DNA of 64,000 nt from Hermatobates lingyangjiaoensis (GCA_026182355.1 JAPFBL010001929.1:868501-932500), one strand, 5' to 3'. Numbered from the stretch's first letter, positions 10,021 through 21,118 are shown. A program made the numbers and translations. The notes: a model not told the origin generated them from the sequence alone.

Positions 10021-10649
10021 TATAAAGGAACCAAAATTTACCTCAAATAAAACAAATGGAGTTCATACATACCTCAGTAGTGGTGTTCACTGATTGAGGA
10101 GTTTGCTCGCTATCATGGATAAATACCACATAGTAACTGCTCGCATAGCTTGTCAGCAGTAGTCATTTTCGTTTTATTTTGTTTTAAGAAATAATTCAAT
10201 AAAGTATTAATTCATGAAATTCTCAAGTGTTTTATTCGTTTAAGTGCAGTTCGAAGTACCTATATTTTAAAACAAGTCGCTACCCAAGGAGTGTTATATT
10301 GTTTTCTCAGTATGTCATTGAAGATATTTCAATATGCTGGAATAACTGGAAAAACGAGATAAAATTGTCCTTGTTTTGATATAAAGTACAATAAACTAAC
10401 TTTTGAATAATTCAGTAATGCTTCCCTAAAAAAAAAATTGGCATTTTCATACCATGGACTATTTATGTGACAAATGTCAGCAAGATTTGCTAAATAGTGG
10501 GACTTGAGGAGTGAATACACAAGCCGGACTAGGGTTAATCCTTCGTGCACCCGCTAGTCGAAAAACATCCAGTCATCATTATCGGTTTGTAGCCGTCCCA
10601 CAAGAGAACACGAGAGAGGCATTTTGTGATATCACAAAATGAACATTTT

Positions 10650-10830
10650 GTTACGAAATCGTAAATTTTGCCTAAATCAAGTGTGTTTAGAATACGGATC
10701 TTTAACAAGTACCTGAAATCGTATGGGCTCGGATCTATCAATTTCAATTTTCATCTGTAGAGGGTCAGAGAAGAAATGGAACCACGGATCCACCAGTCCA
10801 AAAGCATTTAAATAAGTGGGCTACCCTGAT
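10650..10830 (-). mobile_element. tRNA-derived SINE, decayed
   Basis: AAATTTTGCCTAAATCAAGTG, GGATCTTTAACAAGTACCTG and ATCGTATGGGCTCGGA follow the body of the full copies at 38878-39180 and 61590-61887 in order and orientation. The tRNA head at the right end is badly eroded. Confidence 0.6.
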
Positions 10831-10834
10831 ACTG

Positions 10835-12060
10835 TTATCTTTGCCAAAAATGTGAAAAATGGATTCAGCAAACTTTAAAATGTGTAAACCAGTCAAAATC
10901 TCGGAAACAATTTCTTCCATAATCACTATATTTTACTTAATTCAGAGAAATGAAAAAAAAAACGCCTTTGTGTATGATACAAGCGTTATTAGATACGTAA
11001 TAGTGTCATAATTATGCTTTAAATTAATCAGTTGAACTGGTCTTTGAAAAGATGATATTAAAATAAAATATTTAAGCTGATGTTAAATTGCTTTAATTCG
11101 TCTGTATTGATTTGTGTTGCATCGTGGTAAAATAGACGTAAAGAATTATGGACAAGTGCTTCCATGTTGGCTTCTTTCTCAGACATCGCCATCAAATATT
11201 AACCAAGATTTAAATTTATTATGAACCATTTATTTTGTATGTTTGTTTCACATAGATCAATATCTTTAGTTCTAACTTGACCTAAGCAATAATTCTAAAT
11301 GTAAACAAAATTTATACAACTGAATTATTGACTAAACAGATATATTACTTCTACTGCTAATCAGTGTTTAATTAATTTCTGATTAAAATTGTTTAAAATA
11401 ACTAAAAGTCATATTAATTAATAAAAATCATTGTTTTCAAAATTCTATTAATATTTATTTATAAGTTTCTTCATAAGAAGAATGGAATTTATATGTCATA
11501 AATGTTGGAATAAATATGTTTTGACGAATCAGAAATTGATATTGAGGATGCAAAGATATAAATAACATGAACAGAAAATAAAAATGCTAAAAATGCTATA
11601 TATTAAAAAGGTTAAAAAATTTAGTGATAATTTATATTCATTGACAATAACCAATTTGACTAGTAATTATGAGTTGTATAAACCAATACATATTATATTG
11701 TATAAACCTCTCAAGATTATATTAAGGTAATATTAGTAATTGTAATGAAAAATGTATTTTTTGAATGTTTAGTGAAAATCCATTTCCTGCATACTTTAGT
11801 ATTGCCAATATATTATCATCAGCACATTTGTAAGACTACTTTGTCCATACACAGTAATTGCATGTTCATATTTATTACTCTTGAAATGTATTTTTTTCCG
11901 TTTGTAGTAGTTTTTCAAATAACTTTATTTTTGTAAGTTCATGAACTTTTTTGCAATTTACTTAATCTCATTTCCTTTAACGCAATGTGATTATTATCAT
12001 ATTTTCTCTAGAACTATTAATTGTTTTTTAAAATATTTGTTTATTTCCTTTATTTTGTAT
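10835..12060. other. No gene or recognisable repeat seen
   Basis: AT-rich DNA with only chance frames up to about 95 codons, the longest of which runs into (TA)n. Confidence 0.55.
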
Positions 12061-12098
12061 GCTGTGAAAGCTTTCAATATATATATCTATATATATAA

Positions 12099-12125
12099 AG
12101 TTGGGTTTTTGACTCTGACGAAGAC

Positions 12126-12130
<5 letters not shown>
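12099..12130 (+). mobile_element. Truncated family A foldback
   Basis: AGTTGGGTTTTTGACTCTGACGAAGAC retains helix I 5' strand GACU and core CUGACGA. It is then cut by (TA)n inside helix II. Confidence 0.7.

Positions 12131-12181
<51 letters not shown>
12131..12181. repeat. (TA)n microsatellite
   Basis: Perfect tract interrupting a hammerhead element. Confidence 0.95.
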
Positions 12182-12185
<4 letters not shown>

Positions 12186-12279
12186 CATTGAACAACTGAT
12201 CGTATTTCACTGTAGTCAATTTTTGTAGTGGGAACTGACATGTTTCGACTTAATTAATATTCTCCAACGTTTGGATGAA

Positions 12280-12371
12280 AGAAAGAAGAAGGTATTCAGA
12301 AATCTTGAAAAACTAGTGAAGAAAATGACATCAGTGAAAAATGGTCAGTTGTTCAATGAAATATATATATA
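12280..12371 (+). pseudogene. PLE N-terminal ORF fragment
   Basis: The frame RKKVFRNLEKLVKKMTSVKN then GQLFNEIYIYA nearly matches 52045-52130 and is related to 27641-27712. It ends at a short (TA)n run. Confidence 0.55.
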
Positions 12372-12555
12372 TGCACTTAAACACATAGAAAAGAACACAG
12401 AAAGACACTACAGAACTCACTTCGATATTTCGACATCCGTCGTCATCGGGAAGAAGTGCGAAGTACTCGCGTTGAGAAGCAAACTGCTACTCGGAATATC
12501 GAAGTGAGTTCTGTAGTGTCTTTCTGTGTTCTTTTCTATGTGTTAAAGTGTTTAT
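12372..12555. mobile_element. Hammerhead foldback element, family C
   Basis: The left arm (CACTTAAACACATAGAAAAG to GAACTCACTTCGATATT) and right arm (AATATCGAAGTGAGTTC to CTTTTCTATGTGTTAAAGTG) are reverse complements over about 60 bases. One hammerhead (12418-12458, minus) lies in the left arm; the right arm has lost its core. The loop carries GTACTCGCGTTGAGAAGCAA, also found inverted at 3955-3975. Confidence 0.75.
12418..12458 (-). ncRNA. Hammerhead ribozyme motif, family C
   Basis: Minus strand: CACUUC, core CCGAUGA, extra C, helix II GAC-GGAU-GUC, GAAA, UAU, C, GAAGUG. Helix I can form CUUC/GAAG directly at the core. The core again has U4 changed to C. Confidence 0.55.
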
Positions 12556-13119
12556 TGTCCACACGGACCTTTCATTTTATATATATACGAGTATGTATAT
12601 TCGTATATGCATATATATATATTTCGAAAACCTGAAGGATCGCGAATGAAAAACTTGGACTCACAATCAATATTTTAACCCTTTGAACAGTCGTTCTAAG
12701 GTCGTAGGCAAGGTGGTAGAACGCAAAAAGACGAAAGACAATATATATATACAAAATAAGAGATTCTAAGGACATATGTACCAGAGATCACAAAAACTCA
12801 ATACTACATATATTTCAACTGCGAGGACAAGATTGTATTAGGAGCGACACACTTCAGTCTACAAGATGACGAATTTCATTCTGATTAAAACATGCAGATT
12901 TTTTTTTTTGCAATATACTTCTCTATCAGAGAAGTTGCGACCATCATCAGACTTTTTGTTGATGGATTATCCATCCTGAATCTAAATAATCTAGGGTCAT
13001 AACCAAAATGGGGGCTGAAATTTTTAGTTTAATGACTAGACTGTTATGCCTTCTAATTTTTTTATAAAATTAGTTTTCTGATAATCTTTATAAATATATA
13101 TATATATATATATATATAC

Positions 13120-13500
13120 CGGTTGGAAGTAGGGAAGATGGTTTAAAAGGGAAGTTAAGGCTGGCTCATGCAGACACCGTTCCGGGACTGACAGGGCGCC
13201 AAATCATTTTCACGGCAGCCTGTAAAACGACAAAGAAGTGATCTCCCCATAGCGGCTCGAGAATTGATTAGAGTCTGTCGACTGTGGGAGTTCTGCGTCA
13301 CGCCTCTTTAGGCAGTTTACACAGGACAAACAGGCTGAAAGGAAAAAACGTACCACGGTACAGCACCTCCATGCATCACCGATTAGGTGGATGAGACGAT
13401 CGGCAGGCAACCCTCCTGGTGACCACACCAATTAGAGGCATATCATCCTAAATCACCTCCCACTACGAAGCGGCACTCGACATTCCAGCACAGCTACACA
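13120..13500 (-). other. GC-richer unclassified insert
   Basis: About 380 bases clearly richer in GC than the flanks, next to (TA)n at 13094-13117. The minus frame MVWSPGGLPADRLIHLIGD is short and unrecognised. A retroelement fragment is likely, but the family is not identifiable by eye. Confidence 0.25.
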
Positions 13501-13763
13501 GCTAAAATGCATAACTCACATGCATTTAGAGATTAATGGACAAAATGCATATGCGTGCCCTTGCAAATACACCTTTACACCCTCCCCACTCAAAACAAGT
13601 CCGTTCATACACAAAATTAAAAGCTAAAAATCAGAAAGCAAAACTTGCCAAAACCCTCTTCAAGAGAAATGATAATTGTACAAAATTAAAGAAAAGAAGA
13701 TACTTTTTTATTGTTACTGTGGGGAACTCAAAAAGATAACACTTAGAAAACATTACAAAAACG

Positions 13764-13798
13764 CATTTTGATATTTCGACGAATCGTCGTCACCAGAA
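13764..13798 (-). ncRNA. Hammerhead-like motif, family C
   Basis: Minus strand: CUGGUGA (A6 to G), extra C, helix II GACGA..UUCGUC, GAAA, UAU, C. Helix I is poor. Probably inactive. Confidence 0.4.
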
Positions 13799-13856
13799 CC
13801 AAATATGTGACTCCCTTGAGGAGTGAAGTCACACTATATATATATATATAAATGTA

Positions 13857-14090
13857 TTAATGATCAAACCGCAATATGAAATGGGAAAAAAGACTAAGAT
13901 CTTTCAACCGTTACAAGCGCTCTTCTTCAGAGTCAAAAACCCAACGATTGGGTTTTTGTGGGTTTTGGGTTTTTGATTCTGACGAAGATCGCTTCGACCT
14001 TTCTGTTGAAACATCTTAGTCTTTTTTCCCATTTCATATTGTAGTTTGATCATTGATTGTTATTTCACGTGTTTATGTGAAATCTTCATA
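13857..14090. mobile_element. Hammerhead foldback element, family A
   Basis: Reverse arm (TGATCAAACCGCAATATGAA to AGAGTC, with motif 13892-13934) and forward arm (GATTCTGACGAAGATCGC to TTGATCATTG) are separated by an expanded GGGTTTTTG loop. The tail TATTTCACGTGTTTATGTGA lies at 14060-14082. The forward helix II carries an insertion (TCGACCTTTC), so that copy is disrupted. Confidence 0.8.
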
Positions 14091-14097
14091 TATATTA

Positions 14098-14200
14098 ATG
14101 TCTAAATCAGAATAAGAAAGAAGAACAATGACTTAAGATCTTTCAGCAAAAATAACGGTTTTCATAATTTTTCTGAATTTTTGTATGGAAAATACTTGAA
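14098..14200. mobile_element. Left part of a split family A foldback
   Basis: GAACAATGACTTAAGATCTTTCAGC followed by a decayed core resembles the reverse arm. The matching right end appears at 14693-14752, so the intervening 490 bases look inserted. Confidence 0.45.
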
Positions 14201-14289
14201 AAATACCAAATATTGCTAATAAATATTTAACCAAATTGTAGCCATTATGACTATTACAGTATTACTTGAGGAGGAAAGTCATGCTCTTG

Positions 14290-14460
14290 TCCATTATATA
14301 TTTGTATAAACTGGTAGCAGGAATTCATCTAAGCATATATTGTTAAATAGCAGAGCAGATTCTGCGTTCACGATTTTTTTCAGCAATTATAGCAGAATGT
14401 ACATTCACGATTTTTTTTAGCAATTGTAGCAGATTCTACATTCACGAATCTGCTGTTGTG
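14290..14460 (-). pseudogene. Decayed PLE N-terminal fragment with local triplication
   Basis: On the minus strand, phrases like CGTGAATGTAGAATCTGC correspond to the IVNAEA region of better copies. A unit of about 35 bases (ATTCACGATTTTTTTTAGCAATTGTAGC) occurs three times from 14358 to 14450. Confidence 0.4.
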
Positions 14461-14489
14461 TTGTTATTTATCTTTTTTTTACTTTCTTC

Positions 14490-14523
14490 TACCTGAAGAT
14501 GACCTACGAGGTCGAAAGCTTGT
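14490..14523 (+). ncRNA. Hammerhead ribozyme motif, family G
   Basis: UAC, CUGAAGA, extra U, helix II GACC-UACGA-GGUC, GAAA, helix III AG/CU, U, GU. Core and GAAA are intact and helix II is perfect, but helix I is only two pairs here. A relative is at 54993-55025. Confidence 0.55.
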
Positions 14524-14692
14524 TTTTTCCACTATAATTCAGTTATAGTTAGTTCTTAATATATGTTATCAGTTATTGGACTGTGTTATTGCCTCCAGTA
14601 TGTCCATGGGAAATTTGTTATTTTCATTGCTTTTGCAGCATAGAAAAGTGATTAGAAAAAAAGAACAATTGCTGAGAAAAAAACCAAATTCA

Positions 14693-14760
14693 GTCCCATT
14701 TCTTATTGTGGTTTGATCATTGATTGTTATTTCACGTGTTTATGTGAAATCTTGATATAT
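14693..14760 (+). mobile_element. Right end of a split family A foldback
   Basis: TCCCATTTCTTATTGTGGTT then TTGATCATTG and TATTTCACGTGTTTATGTGA, ending at TATATATA. Confidence 0.7.
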
Positions 14761-14825
14761 ATATACCAAACTGAGTTTGAAAATAAATTTTAGTTTTTTT
14801 TCTATTCCACGGTCAATACTTTTAT

Positions 14826-14828
<3 letters not shown>

Positions 14829-14865
<37 letters not shown>
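14829..14865. repeat. (TA)n microsatellite
   Basis: Follows a family B terminal phrase, CCACGGTCAATACTTTTATC. Confidence 0.9.
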
Positions 14866-14866
<1 letters not shown>

Positions 14867-15010
14867 CATTAGAGTTATCATTAGAAAACAAAAAAGGGAG
14901 ACTAACACTTACTATTCTCGATCATTTCGGTGATTTTGCCGTCTTCAGGAGAGGTAGGAAAAGGAAAAGGAAGAGGAACACAATAGTGGAGATGTGAAAG
15001 TGTTAATTTA
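14866..15010 (-). mobile_element. PLE pLTR fragment with hammerhead, family D
   Basis: The minus strand reads as a T-rich leader, a hammerhead (14916-14953), then GTAAGTGTTAGTCTCC. It lies between (TA)n tracts at 14829 and 15009. Confidence 0.6.
14916..14953 (-). ncRNA. Hammerhead ribozyme motif, family D
   Basis: Minus strand: helix I UCUC/GAGA, core CUGAAGA, extra C, helix II GG-CAAAAUCA-CC, GAAA, UGAU, C. Catalytic boxes are intact; helix II has only two pairs plus the flanking base. Confidence 0.58.
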
Positions 15011-15049
15011 TATATATATATATGTATGTATGTATATATCAACGTCTAA

Positions 15050-16680
15050 ACAACATTCATAAATTAAGAAGTGGAATCAATACCTTTCAAGCAAAAAATC
15101 TTAAATAAGTTAACTCTCGTTTCATGTTTTGGTCGACATTTACCATCTTCATTAATTTTTCAGCATTTTGAATAATATTTTTTGAGAAGGGAACTTACAA
15201 GGTGAGAAGGCTTGTGATAGTGTCTTTTGAAGCTTTTACTTTTCCATAGGTGCTTCCAAGAAACATACCAGTATACATAAGATGAAATTATACACAGGGT
15301 TGATGAATTCAAATGCTAGAATAAAATTATTCATAAAAATGAAAAGAGGTAGCGAATATTAGTTAGTGAAAACCTACACCTAGAAAAAAAAAAACAATAA
15401 CTTGTAGGTAACAATCAGAGCAAGTGGTGACGTCATAGTGCAGTAGAATGAATTTACAATAGCCCCCCTAAATGATGAAAAAATCATTCAACTTCCACAC
15501 CAACTAGCTCAACATGCGATACTTGAAGTCAATCTATGGTTTAGGATGGTGAATGGCAAAAAACAAAAAATAATTTCTAAGGCATTAGTTCATGCATTAG
15601 TTAGGTGAATGTTATAAAAATGGATTATTATGATTGATTTTGGTGTTAAATTTGTCTAACTGATACATACCCATCAATTCAATGGAATACTTCAAACAGA
15701 TATATATTCAGGTGCGTGCGGTGACTTTTGTGATTGTCAAAAGTAGAAATTTCATTTAAATGGATATCTTTTATTCTATAGTTACTTTTCAAATATAAAG
15801 ATGGAATAAAAAATTACCCATTTTATTTAAATGTTAGTACAATCTGTCTTTCTTTCTTGGTGGAATTCTCAATAACAACATTGTAGAATGCATTATTTTT
15901 GATATTCTTTAAAAAAAATGATTCTATTCCAATCAGTTCAAGCCTGCTTAATCTTCCTTGTTCCCACGAATTTCATGTATAATTGTGAATTATACTATTC
16001 TATACTATAAATTTTTTTCCAGTATTGTTCAAAATGTATATATTTAAATTGACTTTCTCCGTAATGTTGTGCAATAAGCTGTAGAAATAAATGCTTTTGT
16101 TTCATAAAATATGGTTTATTTTGTTTTTGTACTAAACTATTTTATCTCTGTTCTTTAAAATGTATTTTCACAATATATTTTTATTCCAAATGATTTTTTT
16201 TGTAATTTTTAGGTGATTTATCAATGAAAGAAAACTGAAATCATTTAAATTTGGTGTCTCTGTAACGACATGCAATCGCTTTTCTGGTGGACTACTAGAT
16301 TTATTCCGCTTTGCTATGTGAGTATTGCATGAAAACCACCAATACCAATTTACTAATTCAAAACTCATCAATAAAACCAATTTAGGTGTAATTAATATTA
16401 TTGGTTTTTCTTTATCAGTGCATGCTGCGAAAAAATAGATGTCTTGGCATTTTATAAAAGTAATGTGTTGAATAATTTCATACAGAGGGATTCAATATCC
16501 CTGTTGCTTCCCCTAGGCACAGTGATTCATGCTATCAGTACAGTGGTTGACACGTCAGTATATATTTAGGAAGTAACGGTTGGAAGCATTAAATTATGTA
16601 TAATTTAAACTTTCACAGAATAATGGAAGATCCGTAGAGAAAAATAAATAAAATGCTTTATTGTTGCTTTTCTTGACTGC
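15050..16680. other. No gene seen; AT-rich non-coding DNA
   Basis: Only chance frames up to 70 codons. I see no repeat shared with the rest of the window. Confidence 0.5.
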
Positions 16681-16687
16681 ACATCTA

Positions 16688-16689
<2 letters not shown>

Positions 16690-16725
<36 letters not shown>
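16690..16725. repeat. (TA)n microsatellite
   Basis: Marks the left boundary of the 16726-18360 PLE. Confidence 0.9.
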
Positions 16726-16726
<1 letters not shown>

Positions 16727-16900
16727 AAACTGAAGTTTATGGGGACTCGGTCAGTTCTTCAGGTTCAAGTTAAACCCTCATTGCCAACGTTTCGGTTTTT
16801 ATTTAAAACCTTTTCCATAGGCAGAAGTATAAATTTTGAAAAAGAAAAACTAAGTATTACATTACAAATTATTTTACGAAGAAAAATAGTCTTTAGAGTT
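16726..16900 (-). mobile_element. Inverted pLTR arm, family B, at the left of the PLE
   Basis: Reads as the reverse complement of the 47880-48030 arm: GACTCGGTCAGTTCTTCAGG, CATTGCCAACGTTTCGG, CAGAAGTATAAATTTTG. HHR-like motif at 16782-16822. Its orientation is opposite to the RT that follows, giving the inverted-pLTR layout known for PLEs. Confidence 0.65.
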
Positions 16901-16959
16901 CAGCAACAGTAGTTTGAATTTCAGAAGATAATATTTATCTATAAACCAGAGGTACCGCC

Positions 16960-18055
16960 ATGGGGACGAGAATGGCTCCTTCTTTTGCGAATTTATTTAT
17001 GGCGAAGCTGGAACAAATGTTCCTTGCTTCTTGCCCTCTTACTCCACTATTCTATGTTAGATTTATTGACGACATGTTCCTTGTTTGGCAGCACGGTGAG
17101 CATCTTTTAGAATCATTCATTACATCCTTCGAAGCTTTCTCGACCTCTACATCTTTCACATACCATTCCTCCCCCAACAACATAACTTTCTTAGATGTTG
17201 ACATCACTCTTAACAGTGGGAGCTTCACGACGTCTGTTCATGTTAAGCCCACCAACCCCCAAAGCTACCTGCATCACAAAAGTTGTCATCCTCCTCATAT
17301 CAAAACATCTATCCCGCGGTCTCTTTCTATCCGTCTTCATCGCCTCTGTATAATATCCAAGATCGGGAAACCAATCTTCAAAAACTCAAAGGAAAATTCA
17401 CTCAGCGCGGTTATCCCCCCAATTTAATCAATAGCTGAATCATCCCTGCCAATGTCAAATTTTCCAGCAATAACAGAAGAGACCCCACTACTACGGTATC
17501 GCTCCTTACCAACTATTTCCCTGGTGTCCATAAATTAAGAAAATTTATCAAAGAACTTTACCCTACCCTTTCCTCTTCCCCCTCTACTGTTTCAATTTTT
17601 AACCAGTTACCCTGCATTTCCTTTAGAAGAGCCTCCAATCTCGCAGATTTGTTCTCCCACCGGGCCGGCAAACTTATTCGGAATCCCCAAAGCTGCGGTG
17701 GCCTACAACGTAGTGGACGTCGGAGATGTTGATTCTGGATTTCCATTTACGTCTCAATTTAATCTTAATTCTTACCCTATTCACAGTCTCTCCTCCTGTA
17801 TCTCCACTGACTGTGTTTACCTCTGTCGATGCTGAACCTTCGGATGAATAACCACAGGCTTTCGGTTAGTAAACGCAGCAGTCGCTGCCGCCATTCATGC
17901 TAATTCCCACCACCTCAGCTTTAATGATTGTTTCACAGTCCAAGTTCTCAAACAAGGCTCCCGTGATAACAGAAATATTACTTTAAAAGCTTCTGAGGAA
18001 GCCCACATTTGGCTCCTAGGGGCACGCTCGAAACCTGGCTTGAATTTAAACCGTT
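16960..18055 (+). pseudogene. Penelope-like reverse transcriptase with GIY-YIG region and C-terminus, broken
   Basis: The best PLE body in the window. The open part (16960-17427) starts MGTRMAPSFANLFMAKLE (PLE/telomerase-type RT palm) and carries YVRFIDDMFLVW with the catalytic Asp pair, then NNITFLDVDITL. After a frame break, TTTVSLLTNYFPGVHKL and RRASNLADLFSH continue the RT thumb and linker. NPQSCGG with following Cys residues marks the linker before the GIY-YIG region (decayed, with a stop near 17835). The frame resumes at DNRNITLKASEEAHIWLLG then GLNLNR and TAA at 18055. The N-terminal half of the RT is missing. Several frameshifts and stops make it non-functional. Confidence 0.75.
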
Positions 18056-18361
18056 AATTTTTTTTATATCTTTATTTTATTATTATTATTTTTAAAATAA
18101 TTTTGTATATATTTCCTTTATTTTTGTCTTCATCACCTTTATTCTCCTTTTTAAAAACAATTTTTTTTCTTTGATCTCGACTCCTTAGTTCCTTTTTTAT
18201 TTTCCTCTTTTGCGGCAGCACTGCTTTAGCCTTCACCCAGTGAGTTGACTGTCGTCCCTCCATCAATTCACTTCTTCTCCTGAGGACGACCGCCATTACG
18301 GTCAAAATATTGAAAGTTTGTCTGTGTTATGTTTCTGTCTATGTGTCACAGTTTATTTTAA
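18056..18361 (+). mobile_element. PLE 3' UTR and pLTR with hammerhead
   Basis: T-rich UTR after the PLE stop, then the hammerhead at 18277-18314, then GTCTGTGTTATGTTTCTGTC and GTGTCACAGTTTATT, ending at (TA)n at 18362. Confidence 0.65.
18277..18314 (+). ncRNA. Hammerhead ribozyme motif at the 3' end of the RT-bearing PLE
   Basis: CUC, CUGAGGA, extra C, helix II GACCG-CCAUUA-CGGUC, AAAA in place of GAAA, UAU, U, GAAAG. Helix II is five perfect pairs. The G12 to A change would be expected to abolish activity. Confidence 0.55.
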
Positions 18362-18364
18362 GTT

Positions 18365-18405
<41 letters not shown>
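18362..18405. repeat. (TA)n microsatellite
   Basis: Between a PLE 3' end and a minus-strand PLE N-terminal fragment, as at 2661-2709. Confidence 0.9.
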
Positions 18406-18407
<2 letters not shown>

Positions 18408-18500
18408 TTAAAATTTGCAGCAGCTTCTGCACTCACTAGCTTTGCGCTGGTGGCCTCGATCCTTCGGGCGATACTTCTTTCTTCTGGCTGCAGTTGCCGA
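18406..18500 (-). pseudogene. PLE N-terminal ORF fragment
   Basis: The minus frame ERSIARRIEATSAKLVSAEA then AANFN runs directly into (TA)n. Very close to the 690-855 copy. Confidence 0.55.
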
Positions 18501-18540
18501 GAATTACCTGCAGTTTAAGAGAAGACCTGCTGCCAACGTA

Positions 18541-18615
18541 TTCTAATATATATATATATATACCGATCAGTTTTGGTTTACTCTAAACCAAATATATTGA
18601 AATATTTTGTATATT

Positions 18616-18656
<41 letters not shown>

Positions 18657-18700
18657 TCAGTTTTGGTTTACTCTAAACCAAAATATTGAAATATTTTGAA
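18541..18700. repeat. Tandem duplication flanking (TA)n
   Basis: GATCAGTTTTGGTTTACTC then TAAACCAAA and ATATTGAAATATTTTG occurs twice (18564-18612 and 18655-18700). Each copy follows a (TA)n tract (18545-18562, 18617-18653). The repeat itself contains an inverted GGTTTA/TAAACC. Confidence 0.75.
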
Positions 18701-19735
18701 ATATAAGCCAGTCTTTGACTGTATTTTTCTATGAGTTTTTCAAATGCTTAATGCAATGATGGTTTATTACTTTATTCATATTGAATTATTTGTGTCTGAT
18801 TTGGATCTTCTTATGTTGATAAAGATATATGTGTATATACTAGAAAGACAAAAAACTATCCTGTAAGAAAAATCTCTAGAGAACGGTCCACCTGGCAAAA
18901 ATTAATGAAAAAACCTTTCACTTATTTAGACAATTTGAAATATGACCTACAAATTAATATTAAAAATTGTAAGGAAAATAGACTAAACAAAGATGTTACA
19001 GGAATTGTTTTCTTTTAGTCAAGGTCTACTCCTTGTGATATGAGCCATTGAAAATGGAACTGGCCAGACGTAATTCGGATATAAACAAAATAACAAAAGA
19101 ATAATGAACTAAGAAGCGTAGAGTTGAATACCTTATTAAGAGATAAATCCATTTTTTTTTTGAATAGAACAAATCAGGTAAGCATTATAGTCGATTGTAA
19201 GTGTGGACAATGGGGTATCCAATCGTGTGTGTTTACACAGCTGGTGTCTGTAAACACGCTGGAACAAGTGCTAGAGGTGTAATCACTTGGGTTTTTAAAA
19301 TATGCCAAAAAATATTCCAAACCTATGCTGTTCATGTCCATCAAATTTAGATCATAGAATCACTAACACCTCTGAAGAGGATCTTTAAAGCAGACTCGCT
19401 CTAGTCATGTGTTCATTGATATTTCATTGTTAATGCAATGGATTGTTTACCACATAAAACTATTAAGTAAATAAAATACACCTTCTAATCATAAACTATC
19501 TGCTAGTTCCTGTGTACAACAAGATTTTTCCCAAGCACTTAAAATAAATACAGAAGTAGATTTTACATCTGGAGTCAGTAAAATGTTACATGACTTACGC
19601 TGAGAGAATTTATTTTTCATTCTTCTTTATTTTTAATAAAAAAAAAGTGAAGAATATTTCACAGTTTTCTTTAATATTTATTTAATTAAACTATTATAAA
19701 CTTAAATTAACAGGTATTACAAGTTTAACCTGTGT
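18701..19735. other. No gene seen
   Basis: AT-rich; no protein family or shared repeat recognised apart from a possible decayed CTGAAGAGGATCTTTAAAG near 19372. Confidence 0.5.
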
Positions 19736-19748
19736 GCAACATCTAAGG

Positions 19749-19847
19749 CAGGGGTTCTCAAACTTTTTCTTCCATAGACCCCCTGTAGGAATTTTATTTT
19801 TGTCATAGACCCCCTACCTAAGGAATATATATAAATATAAACATCTA

Positions 19848-19913
<66 letters not shown>

Positions 19914-19914
19914 G

Positions 19915-19948
<34 letters not shown>

Positions 19949-20537
19949 AATGGCTACCACAGACGACTCATTTTAAAACACATAGTAATAGGAAAATGAG
20001 GGGAAATTGTAAAGAAGAAAGAAACTGAAATATCAATAATTATATATATATTTTAAAGTCCATGGAAACCATCATAATAATAAATAAAACAAATAATATT
20101 ACCGTAATTTCAATCGACTAATTCCCAAGTCTAGTAGGTTGTATCGTGGGGGGGTTTTAATTTCGGAATCAAACTCTCATATCAAAACATTGGACATATT
20201 TTATAAGTTATCAAAACATACTTTTACATTACTCATGCTCACTTCCTCCCCAAATCTAGTTTATATTTACTTATTATTTTTATTACAATACGAATACGTT
20301 AATATTCATTTATAAATATTATTTTATTTATTATTATTAATATTATGTTCATTTTATTTATTTATTTATTCATTTATTTTTGTTTTTTATTTATAAATTT
20401 ATTTTTTACTAAAGAGACATCCATAGACCCCCAATCGACCCCTTGGTGATCATAGACCCCCCATGAAGTCCCATAGACCCCCCATGAAGTCTGATAGACC
20501 CCCAGGGGGTCCACATGGACCCCTTTGAGAATAGCTG
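19749..20537. mobile_element. Non-autonomous hAT-type DNA transposon with intact target duplication
   Basis: The element starts CAGGGGTTCTCAAAC and ends TTTGAGAATAGCTG, giving imperfect terminal inverted repeats (CAG....TTCTCAAA). It is bracketed by a perfect 8-bp direct repeat, ATCTAAGG (19741-19748 and 20538-20545), diagnostic of the hAT superfamily. Subterminal CATAGACCCCC motifs occur near both ends and are multiplied at 20416-20505. No transposase frame; a (GT)n tract sits inside. Confidence 0.85.
19849..19946. repeat. (GT)n microsatellite
   Basis: About 98 bases of GT with one TTG interruption, inside the hAT element. Confidence 0.95.
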
Positions 20538-20545
20538 ATCTAAGG

Positions 20546-21115
20546 TTTCATCATTAGTTGACTTATACGCACAAAACATAAAGCAAAATGCGTATTAAGA
20601 AATCATATTAAAAATTAAGAAATGGCAAAAGAAATTATAGTTAATAAATAAACCATAAATAGTTAATTTAATAAAAATTTATATTTTTGGGAAATGATTA
20701 AGTATGGGAGATGATTTAGCACAGAAGATGCAATGTATTATAAAGTGACATGAATATAGTCGATGACCAGCCGGGTTCCCACACCGGAACAATTTGATCC
20801 TATATACAAATAAACTCCACTCTAAACACGTGAAAGAAAAACTAATGTCGAAGAAAGTTAGAAATTTCGAAATAGGACTAATATCTTTCAATAAAGCGAC
20901 TAGTTATCTTTAGAATGACACTGGAGCTGACTCAGTTGGACTGTGACTCTGACCAAGACCAGATGTCATATTTGAATACCTTTCAACTTTCATTTATGAA
21001 TTCCTTAATGGAGATATACGCCTTTGGATTTTATTCACGGGACATACTATACGTAAATAAGTATATTCCATGTACCACCTTATTTCTTATTCTTTTAAAA
21101 ACGATAAGATAACAG
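20546..21115. other. No convincing gene
   Basis: Two opposing short frames (20679-20891 minus, 20915-21112 plus) have ordinary AT-rich composition. A CACGTG...GACTCTGACCAAGACC series at 20828-20955 could be a badly decayed family A foldback. Confidence 0.35.
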
Positions 21116-21118
21116 GAT

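Noticed and set aside
12880..12965. CUGAUGAUGGUCGCAA motif on the minus strand near a strong hairpin (ACTTCTC/GAGAAGT)
   Set aside because: The GAAA box reads GCAA and helix II is almost absent. It may be a hammerhead relic with a long helix III, but the fit is too poor to call.
19717..19950. His-Thr repeat frame on the minus strand
   Set aside because: Translation of the (GT)n microsatellite inside the hAT element.
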